DNA of 64,000 nt from Endozoicomonas sp. 8E (GTDB taxonomy: Bacteria > Pseudomonadota > Gammaproteobacteria > Pseudomonadales > Endozoicomonadaceae), in NCBI RefSeq assembly GCF_032883915.1, contig NZ_CP120717.1, forward strand, positions 7,106,001-7,170,000. The letters are read 5' to 3'. The position numbers were made by a program, and so were the translations under genes. Position 1 is the first letter of the stretch, and each line of letters begins with the position of its first letter. Below the pieces are notes generated by a model, which was not told the DNA's origin, made no database searches, and saw nothing but the letters and a program-made list of their open reading frames with translations. Positions 35,762-45,426 of the stretch are shown one piece after another.

Positions 35762-36022
35762 TCAGGGTAGATAACACGCACTATTCAGATACTTTGCCCT
35801 GATATTATTCAGCACCTGATCACCGGATAGTGTTTTGCCCTCTGACTCATCTTTAGCACCAAAAGACAATAGCTTCAGCAGTGCGATAGCTTCTTGCCTG
35901 CGCTGTCTATTCTCAGAGGATTCAATGACACAGACCTTGCCATTTGATGACACGACGATTCGCTCTTTCAAGTCCGGGTTAGCCGCATTCTTTTTTACGA
36001 AGCTGATCGGTTCAATTCTCAT
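35762..36022 (-). CDS. Phd/YefM-type antitoxin, orphan
   Basis: 86 residues; GGAGG lies 7 bases before the ATG at 36022. The layout MRIEPISFVKKNAANPDLKE, then IVVSSNGKVCVIES and EAIALLKLLSFG, matches the Phd/YefM antitoxin fold, with a C-terminal toxin-binding tail. No toxin gene follows. Either the toxin was lost, or the protein acts alone as a solitary regulator or anti-addiction module. Confidence 0.65.
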   Translation of the reverse strand: MRIEPISFVKKNAANPDLKERIVVSSNGKVCVIESSENRQRRQEAIALLKLLSFGAKDESEGKTLSGDQVLNNIRAKYLNSACYLP

Positions 36023-36174
36023 CACTTTGCCTCCTGTCTATGGCCTACTGGTCCATATAAGATCTTTTACTATCGGGATGTGACTATTTACTCTTGCACG
36101 GCTTTACGGTTTCATCAATTAAAAACCATCGGGCCTACACTAGAAAGACTCGGCTTTCTGACCTGGAATCTTCA

Positions 36175-36786
36175 ATGGAACTTAATACCTGGCTGGCTTT
36201 TCTGGCCGCAACCATCATTATAAGCTTGACGCCGGGAGCCGGTGCGGTTAATACCATGGCCAACGCCATTCGCTCAGGGCTGATCCGGACCCTGCCATCC
36301 ATCATGGGGCTCCAGGTCGCTCTGATTATATTTCTGGTTGTCGTCGCTGCAGGTCTTGGGGCCATCCTTGCAGCCTCAGAGACACTGTTTACCCTGATCA
36401 AGTGGACAGGGGCTCTTTACCTGATTTTCCTGGGCATCATGAAATGGCGTGAAGCACCCAATGGGTTTTCGGTCGAAAGCCAAACCCGTACCAACAAGAA
36501 AAAATCCTTTGCCAGTGCCATTCTGGTGAATCTGACTAACCCCAAGGCCATTGTTTTTCAAGCAGCTTTCCTGCCGCAGTTTATTGACCCTGCCCTGACA
36601 ATCTGGCCCCAATACCTGGTTATGGGAATCACTATGGTCATGGTTGATAGCCTGGTTATGCTGGGTTACGCCAGCTTCGCCCTAAAGCTGATGCCATTTC
36701 TGAAAAAATACGGGAAGCTGCAAAACCGACTGTTTGGCTCAATGTTTATAACCTGCGGCGGGCTTCTGGCTGCCAGTCAGCGATAA
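36175..36786 (+). CDS. rhtB: LysE/RhtB-family amino acid exporter
   Basis: 203 residues from the ATG at 36175; the upstream extension lacks support. Six predicted helices with the RhtB hallmarks: LSLTPGAGAVNTMANAIRSG in helix 1, LIKWTGALYLIFLGIMKWR, and ILVNLTNPKAIVFQAAFLPQF. Closely resembles homoserine/homoserine lactone exporters. Inner membrane. Confidence 0.88.
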   Translation: MELNTWLAFLAATIIISLTPGAGAVNTMANAIRSGLIRTLPSIMGLQVALIIFLVVVAAGLGAILAASETLFTLIKWTGALYLIFLGIMKWREAPNGFSVESQTRTNKKKSFASAILVNLTNPKAIVFQAAFLPQFIDPALTIWPQYLVMGITMVMVDSLVMLGYASFALKLMPFLKKYGKLQNRLFGSMFITCGGLLAASQR

Positions 36787-36873
36787 CCACGCCAACGCAC
36801 TATGGTCAATGTCTCACAAAAGGAAGGGGAAACCTCCGATTTCGGAAAATACCTAGTCGTGAATAATAGGAAT

Positions 36874-37147
36874 TGTCAGCTGGGGACAGGATGTTCGCAA
36901 AGTCAGGAAGACTTAAGCTGACAAGGATTATTACAGGCAGGATGCTTCGGGATAGTCAGGAAGACTTGAATACCGCAGGAAGCGGACAAAGCAGGAAGCT
37001 TTGAAGTCAGGAGACAGATGGAAAGTAAATTGAGGCAGGACGCCTGAAGTGGTCAGGAAAGACCAAAATAGCAGGATGCTCGTTTCAGGGCAGGAAAAGG
37101 TTTCACAAGGATCGTACAAAAAGCAGACCACAGGGTCTGTTTTTTGT
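36874..37147 (+). ncRNA. csrB: CsrB/RsmZ-type regulatory RNA
   Basis: A non-coding stretch with about 16 GGA motifs, mostly CAGGA or TCAGGA (for example near 36898, 36904, 36938, 36957, 36976, 36992, 37008, 37037, 37054, 37072 and 37091), many in hairpin loops between short complementary arms such as AGTCAGGAAGACTT. A 5' stem TTGTCAGCT / AGCTGACAA closes the first part. It ends in an intrinsic terminator CAGACC-ACA-GGGTCTG plus TTTTTT at 37125-37146. Such RNAs sequester the translational regulator CsrA/RsmA and are usually driven by GacA/UvrY. The 5' end is approximate. Confidence 0.87.
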
Positions 37148-37201
37148 ACCCGGTGTTATTGACAAAGAACCCTCTCATACATATCATGCACCTCGTTCTT
37201 T

Positions 37202-37279
<78 letters not shown>

Positions 37280-37305
37280 CAAAAGCCCTGATAAATCAGG
37301 CACTT

Positions 37306-37335
37306 AAAAGCCTCAGCATAGTCTGGGGCTTTTTT
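37306..37335 (+). terminator. Terminator after tRNA-Thr
   Basis: AAAGCCTCAG-CATA-GTCTGGGGCTTTTTT: an imperfect stem followed by a run of T, 29 bases after the tRNA end, within the island's left edge. Confidence 0.6.
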
Positions 37336-37513
37336 ATATCTACTCATTTTTTCAATTTTAGTCCCCACCCTAGTCCCCGTTTCTCCTTCGATAGCTTGTT
37401 CATTGGAGAAAAATCAACCTTCACACTCCGCTGTAATTTTCGATAGGATAATGGCAAGACTCCATGGGTAAATTCTCTAAAAATAAAAGAATAAAGATAA
37501 AAAAGGGACATTA

Positions 37514-38314
37514 ATGACAAACTTTGACTACAAACAACTTGAGTTTTTCCATAGGGAAATCACCGATACAGAGTTAAACGAATTACAGTCAAAAGCAAAT
37601 GACTTTTTCTCTATGAAAGGATTCACAGCTTGCGATCACCCTGCCAAAATAACTGAAGGCAAAAAGAAGAAAGGTAAGAAACTGCTATTTGATCGTTACT
37701 TTGCCTTAGCTAAACTACTTCGTATAGAGACCATTCGCAAAGCAGAGTCTGAAGCTGACACTGCTGAAAGCTATCTCGTACTGGAGCAGTCCCTCTTCAC
37801 TTTGCTTGACGTCGTTTCGTTTATTGAATCAAACCCGGAAAAATTTCAGCAATATCTCGATGAAAGACATCAAGCACCCGATAGACCAGTAACTGCAGAT
37901 ACACAGCTCCTAGCACTCCTCTACCTAGGTCGATGCCTTGAAAAATTACTTCTCGGTGAGTCACCGAAAGAAGCCTTCAATATCCAGGGAAACAAGGGAA
38001 AACCTATACCTACTCCCAAAAACCTGAAAGAACAATGCTCTACTTTCAAATTCCGTTATGCTGTAGCACTGCTGGTACATACTGTTCGAAAAAACAACAG
38101 GCTCACAGCAGAGGAATCATTTCTTGAGGCAGCCGAACTTTTTAATATGGAAGGAAAGGAAAACACTATTAAGCACTGGTATAACAAGCACTTGACAGAT
38201 AACAAGGTAATCATTAAGTCAACCCTCCACAAACTACAGAGCAAAAAATCACAGCGCCTTTTTGCCCAGGAAGCGTTAGCCAGTTACCATTCTGCCCAGA
38301 CGAGTAAATCCTGA
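37514..38314 (+). CDS. Island protein of unknown function
   Basis: 266 residues; AAGGGA upstream of the ATG. Predicted soluble and largely helical, with a Lys-rich patch (GKKKKGKKLLFDRY near residue 50). The C-terminal third resembles a helix-turn-helix-bearing segment (LTAEESFLEAAELFNMEGKE then HWYNKHLT). First gene inside the island, upstream of the AlpA-type regulator. No family recognised; possibly a regulator of island genes. Confidence 0.55.
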   Translation: MTNFDYKQLEFFHREITDTELNELQSKANDFFSMKGFTACDHPAKITEGKKKKGKKLLFDRYFALAKLLRIETIRKAESEADTAESYLVLEQSLFTLLDVVSFIESNPEKFQQYLDERHQAPDRPVTADTQLLALLYLGRCLEKLLLGESPKEAFNIQGNKGKPIPTPKNLKEQCSTFKFRYAVALLVHTVRKNNRLTAEESFLEAAELFNMEGKENTIKHWYNKHLTDNKVIIKSTLHKLQSKKSQRLFAQEALASYHSAQTSKS

Positions 38315-38390
38315 TTTACTCACCTGTAATGTAATAAATATTCATTCATAGTATCCCTCGGTATAAAGAAAAACATTGAGGGATAACCTG

Positions 38391-38567
38391 ATGACCAAGG
38401 AAACCTACCACCCACGCCAACATGTGCTGACCCGGTACAAAATCAGTAATACCACTCTTTACCGCTGGATCAAGTCAGGCCGCTTTCCTGCACCTGCCCG
38501 ATTCAGCTCCAGGTGCATTCGATGGTCTGAGTCGTCGCTGCAAAAATGGGAGCAGTCCCTAGGCTAA
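38391..38567 (+). CDS. AlpA-family regulator/excisionase-like protein
   Basis: 58 residues from the ATG at 38391 with GAGGG upstream. MerR-like winged helix: VLTRYKISNTTLYRWIKSGRFPAPARF and RWSESSLQKWEQ. AlpA-type proteins activate integrase genes or act in excision of prophages and tRNA-borne islands. Fits this island. Confidence 0.85.
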   Translation: MTKETYHPRQHVLTRYKISNTTLYRWIKSGRFPAPARFSSRCIRWSESSLQKWEQSLG

Positions 38568-38592
38568 TCCTATTCGCCATGCAATAACCTGT

Positions 38593-39642
38593 ATGCAACC
38601 CAATAACCGTGTAGTTTTCAACCAGACAAGCATTATGACAACAGAGAAAAAAAAGCACGTTATCATTCCCTACTACCCGGTACTTAGTGCCATCACTGGC
38701 TCCACCAATAGTGCATTACTACTGGCTCAAATAGACTATTGGTGGGAAAAACGCAGCGGCAGATTACTATATAAAACAGACCAGGAATTTTCTAATGAAC
38801 TGAATATTGGTATCAAGGCTCTCAAAAACGCCAAAAGACTGCTCATAAAAAATGGACACGTCAAAGTCACCAGAAAAGGCATTCCCCAGAGAAGCCACTA
38901 CGAACTGATTACCCCCATAAATATGCTACTGGATAAAACAGAAGCACTCCCTAAAGGATCAAACAATCATCCCAAAAGGGTTCTCAAGAGCACCCCAAAA
39001 GGACCAACTAATTCATGTATTACTCATGACAATACAGCAGAGATTACTTCAACAAGAGCAATTGGACTTTCGAGTGACAATTCACTCCCATTGAAACTAA
39101 AGCAGTTTCTCGCACGCTGGCAAGAAACCGTGAATAAAAATAGCTTCTGCATAGCTCTTGACTGGCATACACCATCAAAAAATCTGGATCAGAAAATCCT
39201 ACACTTCATTGAAAGATATGGAGGAATCGACTCTCTGATTCATCACCTGGAAAGGGCTTGTGAGCAAATTGACAGGCTAACACCCTGGAGAGTAGACCAA
39301 GGTCAACTCGTAAACCTTCGGTTCCTTCTGGATAGCGACTATTTTTCAGAGACTCTCGATAATGAGTCGCTTCGCTCCAGGGTTAATCAGGGTAAGGCTT
39401 CGCCTTTGGTCGCTAACGCTCCGGTTAATCATGCTGCTTCGCAGCATCCTGAAAACACCACTGAATATCCTCCCCCTTCCTCATCAATAAACAGTTTGCC
39501 AGCTGTCCATAAACCAGCCCTGACGAGAGAGGGAGAGTTAGCGGCAAAAAAACTACTGATAAAACCTGAGACAATAACCATGAGTAAAGAGGAGATTGCT
39601 GAAATGGTAGAAAGAAAAAGAGCTGAAGTGGGTATTTCCTAG
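38593..39642 (+). CDS. Phage replication-like protein
   Basis: 349 residues (ATG at 38593, or ATG at 38635 where MTTEKKKHVIIPY begins). The N-terminal part has a winged helix-like layout seen in replication initiators of satellites and islands: YYPVLSAITGSTNSALLLAQIDYWWEKR, then EFSNELNIGIKALKNAKRLL. The C-terminal part is low-complexity Pro/Ser, then a helical end TMSKEEIAEMVERKRAEVG. The exact function is not established. Confidence 0.5.
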   Translation: MQPNNRVVFNQTSIMTTEKKKHVIIPYYPVLSAITGSTNSALLLAQIDYWWEKRSGRLLYKTDQEFSNELNIGIKALKNAKRLLIKNGHVKVTRKGIPQRSHYELITPINMLLDKTEALPKGSNNHPKRVLKSTPKGPTNSCITHDNTAEITSTRAIGLSSDNSLPLKLKQFLARWQETVNKNSFCIALDWHTPSKNLDQKILHFIERYGGIDSLIHHLERACEQIDRLTPWRVDQGQLVNLRFLLDSDYFSETLDNESLRSRVNQGKASPLVANAPVNHAASQHPENTTEYPPPSSSINSLPAVHKPALTREGELAAKKLLIKPETITMSKEEIAEMVERKRAEVGIS

Positions 39643-39917
39643 AAAGACCCGGCCATGATCAATAGCCAGCAGCTATGTACATATACATAAGTTTTGAGGA
39701 CTTAGGTTAACCCTTTATTTGACTTCTATAGACGTGGGCTTACTGCCTATTTCATCAGCAACCTGAACTAAAAGTGCAGTCTATTGAAATGCTGAGTAGC
39801 CAAAAGAAGAGGAAGGGGGGGGACTCCCCCCATACTGGACATGGAGTCCCAGCGAGACTCTTACAACAAGAATAGGGGGTCATACAGAGAGAAGCAGATC
39901 CATAGCGTCCCCAATTT
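39643..39917. other. Island spacer, no gene
   Basis: 275 bp between the replication-like gene and the restriction pseudogene. Contains a G-rich run (about 39820) but no ORF or clear signal. Confidence 0.4.
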
Positions 39918-40911
39918 TTACTCGGCAGGCCAATAAATTCTCACCATTGGCAAGAAGGCACGACCTTCCGTATCGGACAGGTCATAATGAGTGACGATCA
40001 AATCAGCCAAGTCATCCATATCAATCAGGACACTGGAAAGACTGTGCGCTCAGCCTCATACCGAGCGTCTCTTGAAAGCTACCGGTACTGAAATACAAAC
40101 CTTTATCACCCTCACGGAGTGCTCCCAGGAAGCTTCTGATTGCGTGTCCCCCATACTACCAGTACGATGTTCTACCTCGGCCTTGATTCTGGGTTGTGTT
40201 AAACCCAAGTCATCAGGAGGTGCCGTCACATCGACACCACGATCGGGGCCTTTTGAAGAGACTCTGGTTTTGTAGCCCATGGCTCGCAAAACAGCCGCCA
40301 AGAAATGCTACATTTCTTCCGGGTTCAGGGCATGAATCTTGTCTTTGATCAGTTCATGACACCCAAGAGATGGTGTCCTGCATCAACGCTTTCAGATCAT
40401 CAATCACTTCTTCAGAATCTTCTATAACAGCTTTGGATCTGGCTTCCAGAACAGAGAGAAGCTCCTGGCACACATCATCGGACAGCGAGAACAAGGTTAA
40501 TGTGAAACCCAGAGAATTACGTGTTGATTGTGACAGCTGATCTCTGGCTACCTTTTCAAAACATCTAACTTTTCAAGCATTGGCATAGTCATCGATTCGC
40601 TGATCATTATCCAGGCAAACGTACTCACCCAAGTCTTCACCAATTAGATACTCACGCCGCTCTGGGCTGTAACTGGTGATCAAGTCTACCTTTTTGATTT
40701 CATCACGAAACTTGCACAGTACATGAACAGCGCCAGAGGTTCGGCCTGGCTTGCTGTTGCCATACAAACGAATGTAAGTCTCTCACAAAGCAGAAAGCTC
40801 TTTGAGCTGGTTCAAATCACCAAGGTCATTCCAGCCAATAGCTAAATACCCTCGCTCAAAATCCTCAAAATATTGACCACCCATTCCCGCTCGGATCATC
40901 CATCCAGTCAT
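39918..40911 (-). pseudogene. Mrr-type restriction endonuclease, inactivated
   Basis: Reading the minus strand from ATG at 40911 gives MTGWMIRAGMGGQYFEDFER, the usual start of Mrr_N-type restriction proteins, then a stop TGA near 40786. The frame goes on (ETYIRLYGNSKPG, DLITSYSPERREYLIGE) to another stop at 40573. The catalytic half appears as FLAAVLRAMGYKTRV and GPDRGVDV, with a premature TAG before it and a frameshift near 40130, and ends as ADLIVTHYDLSDTEGRAF at 39918. At least three stops and one frameshift show that it is dead. Confidence 0.85.
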
Positions 40912-40942
40912 GTTTTACTCCATTGTCTTTCATCCTGATTAC

Positions 40943-41644
40943 TCAAACTTCAAGCCCGGAACGCTGAACTTCGATATGGCACCTCTCCCAGTCCGGATAA
41001 TGTTGACTGACCAGCTTCCAGAATGCCCTGTCGTGCTGTTTCTCTACGGTATGACATAACTCATGGACAATCACGTAATCCAGAACCGAGGGGGAAAACT
41101 CCATGCAGCGAGGATGGAATTCCAGTACGTTATCTTCTGAACAACTAGCCCAGCGGCGTTGGAAATTGAACAGCCTTGTATCTTTTGCCTCCAGACCTGT
41201 TTGCCGCTGCCAGTATCGAACTCTTGGAAACAACTTTTCCCTGGCCTTGTCACGAAAAAAGCGCTCCTTGGCACTCTTCAGGGCATCTCTGGACAAACTG
41301 TGGCCTCCCGGTGACTGGATGAAGAACCGGCTGTGATTGAAACTGATCAATGCCTGAGGCAGCTCCAAAGCAGGCTCAACAACGCAGTACCATGTTTTCC
41401 CCCGATAGAGCAGACGACTGCCAGTGACAAACTCAACTTTCAGAGGCTGGTTAACCTCGGTCAGTTTCTGCTTGATCCATCTAGCCCGGTAACGAATCAG
41501 TTCCAACTGTTCGCTCTCTGACGCCCGGGGGCCTCGCAACAAAACCGGTTTGCCCCGCTCAACGGTGACATAGTGTCGCTTCAATTCAGGCTCTTCCTGG
41601 AAAACCCAGGTGATCGCTATGGTGCCATACTGGTAAACGGGCAT
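40943..41644 (-). CDS. YgjP-like zinc metallopeptidase (DUF45)
   Basis: 233 residues. It has the zinc site HELCHTVEKQHDRAFW (HExxH plus a third His) near residue 190 and the family regions RWASCS and LEFHPRCMEFSPSVLDYV. Such M48-like peptidases commonly sit next to hsdR in type I restriction loci; their role there is unknown. Follows hsdR after 14 bp, probably cotranscribed. Confidence 0.85.
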   Translation of the reverse strand: MPVYQYGTIAITWVFQEEPELKRHYVTVERGKPVLLRGPRASESEQLELIRYRARWIKQKLTEVNQPLKVEFVTGSRLLYRGKTWYCVVEPALELPQALISFNHSRFFIQSPGGHSLSRDALKSAKERFFRDKAREKLFPRVRYWQRQTGLEAKDTRLFNFQRRWASCSEDNVLEFHPRCMEFSPSVLDYVIVHELCHTVEKQHDRAFWKLVSQHYPDWERCHIEVQRSGLEV

Positions 41645-41658
41645 CAGGCTGATTCGTC

Positions 41659-44600
41659 TCAGTTGTTCAAAATAATGTCAAATAGCGTAGACGCATGTTG
41701 CCGGGCCGTCCCCATATCCCATCCCGACAATGCCCTCAATTTTTTACGAATCTGCTTCTGGAGTTCTTTGTGAATTTCCTTTTTCTCTTTCCAGATAGGG
41801 CTGGCGAGCACAGCACCAATGCTGTCATCATCGAATAAAGCCTGAGTCCACTGTCTGGCAGACACACTGGCCTGACCATTGCCAAACTGCTCACTGAATT
41901 GGTGACTCAGGTAATCATACACAGCGATTTGCATTGGTGTCTTAAAACCAGCCTGCTGAGCCCCCGATGACTTCTCCCGAACCTGTTGACTGAAAAGCTC
42001 TAGCTGTTGAAGAAATTCGGCCTGCTCGATACGCTTCTCTTTCTCGTCTTCAATCAGCTTTTTCAAAGCTTCTTCAAGAGGGCCAAAAAAACCCGGGTTC
42101 TTCTGCTTACCGGTAGCAATGGTATGTTTAAGCTGGTTTTTCATGGTCAGGGCCTGACTGCCAAGACTCTTCAGTTTACGAAGCCGCTCCATATCTCTGG
42201 CATCCAAGATGGAGACCTCCTTACCCAGCAGACTTCGTACATCATCCGCCTCAATATGTTCATCAAGAAGTTGTTGCAGAAGCTCTGACTCAAGCTGGTT
42301 CAGAGGACCTTTATGAGCATCATCTGGCAACTTATTTCTCAATGCCAGCTTGATCTCACCCAGCACTTTGAAATAAGGCTTGTAGCGGGCTCCACGTTCA
42401 TCAGGCAAAACTACGTCCAGACGGGCATTGAACTCCTTAAATGCAGCCAGAAACTCATCCACAATATCCAGCCGGACATCCGGGTCAAGATAAAGATCAG
42501 CATCCTCTTTATACAGCTCTGACTGTTTAAGCAGATCGTGCTTCCTGGGTAGCAGATTCAGCACTTTTTGCAGGGCTGCCTCAAGCTTGGGCAGTTCGCT
42601 GTTGATATCAGTCCAGATCTGCTCGGGCTTAACCTCGCCGCCATAAATCGACAAAGCCCGATCCAGACTTTCAACCACACCATAATAATCAACTATGTAA
42701 CCGGCATTTTTGCCCTTGCGAGTCCGGTTTACACGGGCAATAGCCTGCAAGAGGGTATGCTCTTTCAGAGGTTTATCAAGATAGAGCGTGTTAACAATGG
42801 GGGCATCCCAGCCTGTCAGTAACATATCGGAGACAATCAATAGACCAATGTTGTTCACATTGACCGTATTTTCATCGTTCTGGCTTTCATCACCATACGG
42901 TTTTTTGAACAGGTTATTCACCAGATCAGGTATAGCATCTGTAGGCACAGCCACCGGCTCCTTACCCTCCTTTAACTCATCTCGTATTCGTTCCTCAATG
43001 GATTGCAGTTTGTGTTGTATACCATGCACTTCATAAGCAGCCTTTGCTTCACTAACACCGGTTTTGTTTTCAGTAATCCCACCCAGTGAGATCACGACCC
43101 GACTCTCAAATATTTCCTGCCCGGCTGTAGCCCTCTCAGTCATCATCGCATCGAGTGTATCTTTATAGCGCACCGCCATGTCCCGACCATCACAGACCAA
43201 CAGCCCCTTGAAGCCTTTCGCCTTGACGCAGCCCAGGAAGTGTTCGATCAGGTACCGGGCATTTTCATCAATGCGGTCTTTTGCCGTGCGCCGTTTTTTC
43301 AATAAAGCCTGTTTCAGCTGCTTCTGTCGGGCCTCGTCATCTTGTCCAAACAGATCACCAAAAGCTTTATCAAGCTCCGGATCTACCGTCAGCTCAGTCA
43401 TGCCCTCCTGATATTTGATCGGGAGTGTCGCGCCATCGGCCACTGCCTCATCCAGTCGGTAGGTATCAATATAATCTCCCGAACCACTCTCTCCCATGAA
43501 AGCATTCAGAGTGTTTTTGTCATCCTTGAACAGGGGTGTACCGGTAAAGGCAACAAACTTGGCATTGGGCAGACTGGCACGCATAAAGGCGGCAAGGAAA
43601 CCGTATTGACTGCGATGAGCTTCATCCACCAGCACATAAAAATTAGGCTTGGTGGTCAGCACATGAAAATCCACCGCTTCCCGACTTTGTTCCACCCACT
43701 TATTAGGCTTGGCAGTGCCGTCAGCATTGAGCTGGCCGTAATGCATGTTTATATCTTCACAGATATAAAACGCCCCTTCCTCAAGAATCCGACGTACTCG
43801 GGTTTGTTGCTCTTCATTTTCCGCCTGAGGGTCTTTGGCAGCGGCTTTAATCGGCTTGCCATCCCGCTCCTGAAACTTTTGTACGGTACTGGTAAAAACA
43901 CTGCCATAGTCGTTAGACAACATGCGTTCCAGTCCGGCTACCGAAGGCGCTTTCATTGGACTCATACCAATGTTGGCAAAGGTGTTGGATATTTGCCGGT
44001 CCAGGTCAGTACGGTCAGTCAGCACCAGTACGCTGGGATTGTTCAAGCCCAGACACTGAGCCCTCAGATATCGGGCAAGGTAAGCCATGGTCAGGGACTT
44101 GCCACTGCCCTGGGTATGCCAAACCACACCACCGGTGGGTTTATCGGAAGTCAGCCCGGCAATGGTTTTACGCACGGCCCGCCATTGCTGGTAACGGGGA
44201 AGTTTTTTAATGGTTCTGCCTTCATCCAGCTCAAACAGTACAAACTGGCAGACCAGCTCTACAAAACGGGAAGGTTCAAAGAGCGCCCAGAGCAGCTTGT
44301 CCTGCTCATTGGGTTCGGCTCCTTTTATTCGGGTCACCTGTGCCAGCTCACCGGCTTCCAGGCAGTAACGGAAATAGAAAGCTTCTGGTGTAAAAATAGC
44401 GCCGTACACAGCCTGATTACGATTGATGGCAGTACAGACCTGATTAAATACAAAATGTCGTGGATGACTGTTTTGATACGCCAACAGTTGGTTAATGCCC
44501 TTGCTGATTTTGATGTGACTGGCCTTGCACTCAATCATTGCCATGGGCAAACCATTAATAAACAACAGCAAGTCCGGACGGAATTCGTCACCCTCACTAT

Positions 44601-45015
44601 TGGTGCCAACAAACTGATCTACTACGTGAAAAGCATTCTTTAATGGCTGAACCTGATCGAAAAAACAGACACTGCGGAGGCGGCCTTCGGCATCCTTGAC
44701 CTGAATCGCGCTGCCATGAATGATGGACTCCCAGCACTTCTGATTGGCCTCCATCAGATTATCGTTCCAGAATTTGCGAAGTTCCCTTAAGACGGCCTCA
44801 ACCCCACTCACTACATCTGCTAACCAGGAATTAAGCGCCAGCAACCGATCCGTCAGCACATCAGACAAAATTGGAGGCAGGTGGCGGTGCAATTGTTGCT
44901 CACCCACTGCTTTGCCAGACAGGTGGGTGTAGCCCAGTACTTGCAACCAGGCGATAGCGGGCTTTTCAACGCCTTCCAGCTCGGGGGAGGAAGAGGGTAT
45001 GGCATCCCTGTTCAT
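41659..45015 (-). CDS. hsdR: Type I restriction enzyme R subunit
   Basis: 1118 residues. DNA-translocating nuclease of a type I system. The nuclease motif PD...ECK is in FRPDLLLFINGLPMAMIECK (about residues 143-162). Walker A WHTQGSGKSLTM is near 293, and the DEAH box VLVDEAHRSQYG near 459. Later SF2 helicase motifs include FTGTPL and ARVNRTRKGK. The C-terminal part is charged and coiled. Full length for HsdR. Preceded by a 411-bp gap carrying spaced repeats rather than by hsdS directly. Confidence 0.95.
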   Translation of the reverse strand: MNRDAIPSSSPELEGVEKPAIAWLQVLGYTHLSGKAVGEQQLHRHLPPILSDVLTDRLLALNSWLADVVSGVEAVLRELRKFWNDNLMEANQKCWESIIHGSAIQVKDAEGRLRSVCFFDQVQPLKNAFHVVDQFVGTNSEGDEFRPDLLLFINGLPMAMIECKASHIKISKGINQLLAYQNSHPRHFVFNQVCTAINRNQAVYGAIFTPEAFYFRYCLEAGELAQVTRIKGAEPNEQDKLLWALFEPSRFVELVCQFVLFELDEGRTIKKLPRYQQWRAVRKTIAGLTSDKPTGGVVWHTQGSGKSLTMAYLARYLRAQCLGLNNPSVLVLTDRTDLDRQISNTFANIGMSPMKAPSVAGLERMLSNDYGSVFTSTVQKFQERDGKPIKAAAKDPQAENEEQQTRVRRILEEGAFYICEDINMHYGQLNADGTAKPNKWVEQSREAVDFHVLTTKPNFYVLVDEAHRSQYGFLAAFMRASLPNAKFVAFTGTPLFKDDKNTLNAFMGESGSGDYIDTYRLDEAVADGATLPIKYQEGMTELTVDPELDKAFGDLFGQDDEARQKQLKQALLKKRRTAKDRIDENARYLIEHFLGCVKAKGFKGLLVCDGRDMAVRYKDTLDAMMTERATAGQEIFESRVVISLGGITENKTGVSEAKAAYEVHGIQHKLQSIEERIRDELKEGKEPVAVPTDAIPDLVNNLFKKPYGDESQNDENTVNVNNIGLLIVSDMLLTGWDAPIVNTLYLDKPLKEHTLLQAIARVNRTRKGKNAGYIVDYYGVVESLDRALSIYGGEVKPEQIWTDINSELPKLEAALQKVLNLLPRKHDLLKQSELYKEDADLYLDPDVRLDIVDEFLAAFKEFNARLDVVLPDERGARYKPYFKVLGEIKLALRNKLPDDAHKGPLNQLESELLQQLLDEHIEADDVRSLLGKEVSILDARDMERLRKLKSLGSQALTMKNQLKHTIATGKQKNPGFFGPLEEALKKLIEDEKEKRIEQAEFLQQLELFSQQVREKSSGAQQAGFKTPMQIAVYDYLSHQFSEQFGNGQASVSARQWTQALFDDDSIGAVLASPIWKEKKEIHKELQKQIRKKLRALSGWDMGTARQHASTLFDIILNN

Positions 45016-45157
45016 AGGGGGGGAGTCTCACAGGCAGCAGTCGTCGCATCTGACCCTACCACGGCCGTCCGTACCTCACCAGAGGTGTTTTCCTATTTCG
45101 TATTTTGGTGCCATGCACCCGCTTTTTTCGCTTAAGTGCCTTCCCGGTGGCTTTGCT

Positions 45158-45424
45158 ATCAAATAACCATCAAATAAAGCATAAATAGAAAAACTATTTA
45201 TATTCAAAAGGTTATATTTTTATAGACAGAAAAATGCCCCTATCCATCAAATAACCATCAAATAAAATGGAGCAACTCAGCCAACCGTGAAAAGTGGAGA
45301 CTGCCCCCTCATGACGGGCACCTCTATCAAATAACCATCAAATAAATAAATCTCTTTACATTCAATAAGTTATAAAAAAACAAAGCAAGTACTGTGCTGT
45401 TTTTCAACTGGCCATCAAATAAAC
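45158..45424. repeat. Spaced ATCAAATAA repeats upstream of hsdR
   Basis: The 21-bp unit ATCAAATAACCATCAAATAA plus A occurs at 45158-45178, 45246-45266 and 45326-45346, and its second half at 45413-45424. Centres lie about 80-88 bp apart. Each unit is itself a double copy of ATCAAATAA. The sequence between them is not conserved. Lies between the AlbA_2-type gene and hsdR. Confidence 0.8.
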
Positions 45425-45426
45425 CT

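Noticed and set aside
36931..37131. 66-codon minus-strand ORF
   Set aside because: Lies within the CsrB-type RNA, whose structure explains the sequence better.
43342..44643. 433-codon plus-strand ORF
   Set aside because: Wholly antisense to hsdR, whose helicase and nuclease motifs are unambiguous.
45158..45424. CRISPR array upstream of hsdR
   Set aside because: The repeats are short AT-rich doublets, the unit count is three and a half, spacers are about 60 bp, and there are no cas genes.
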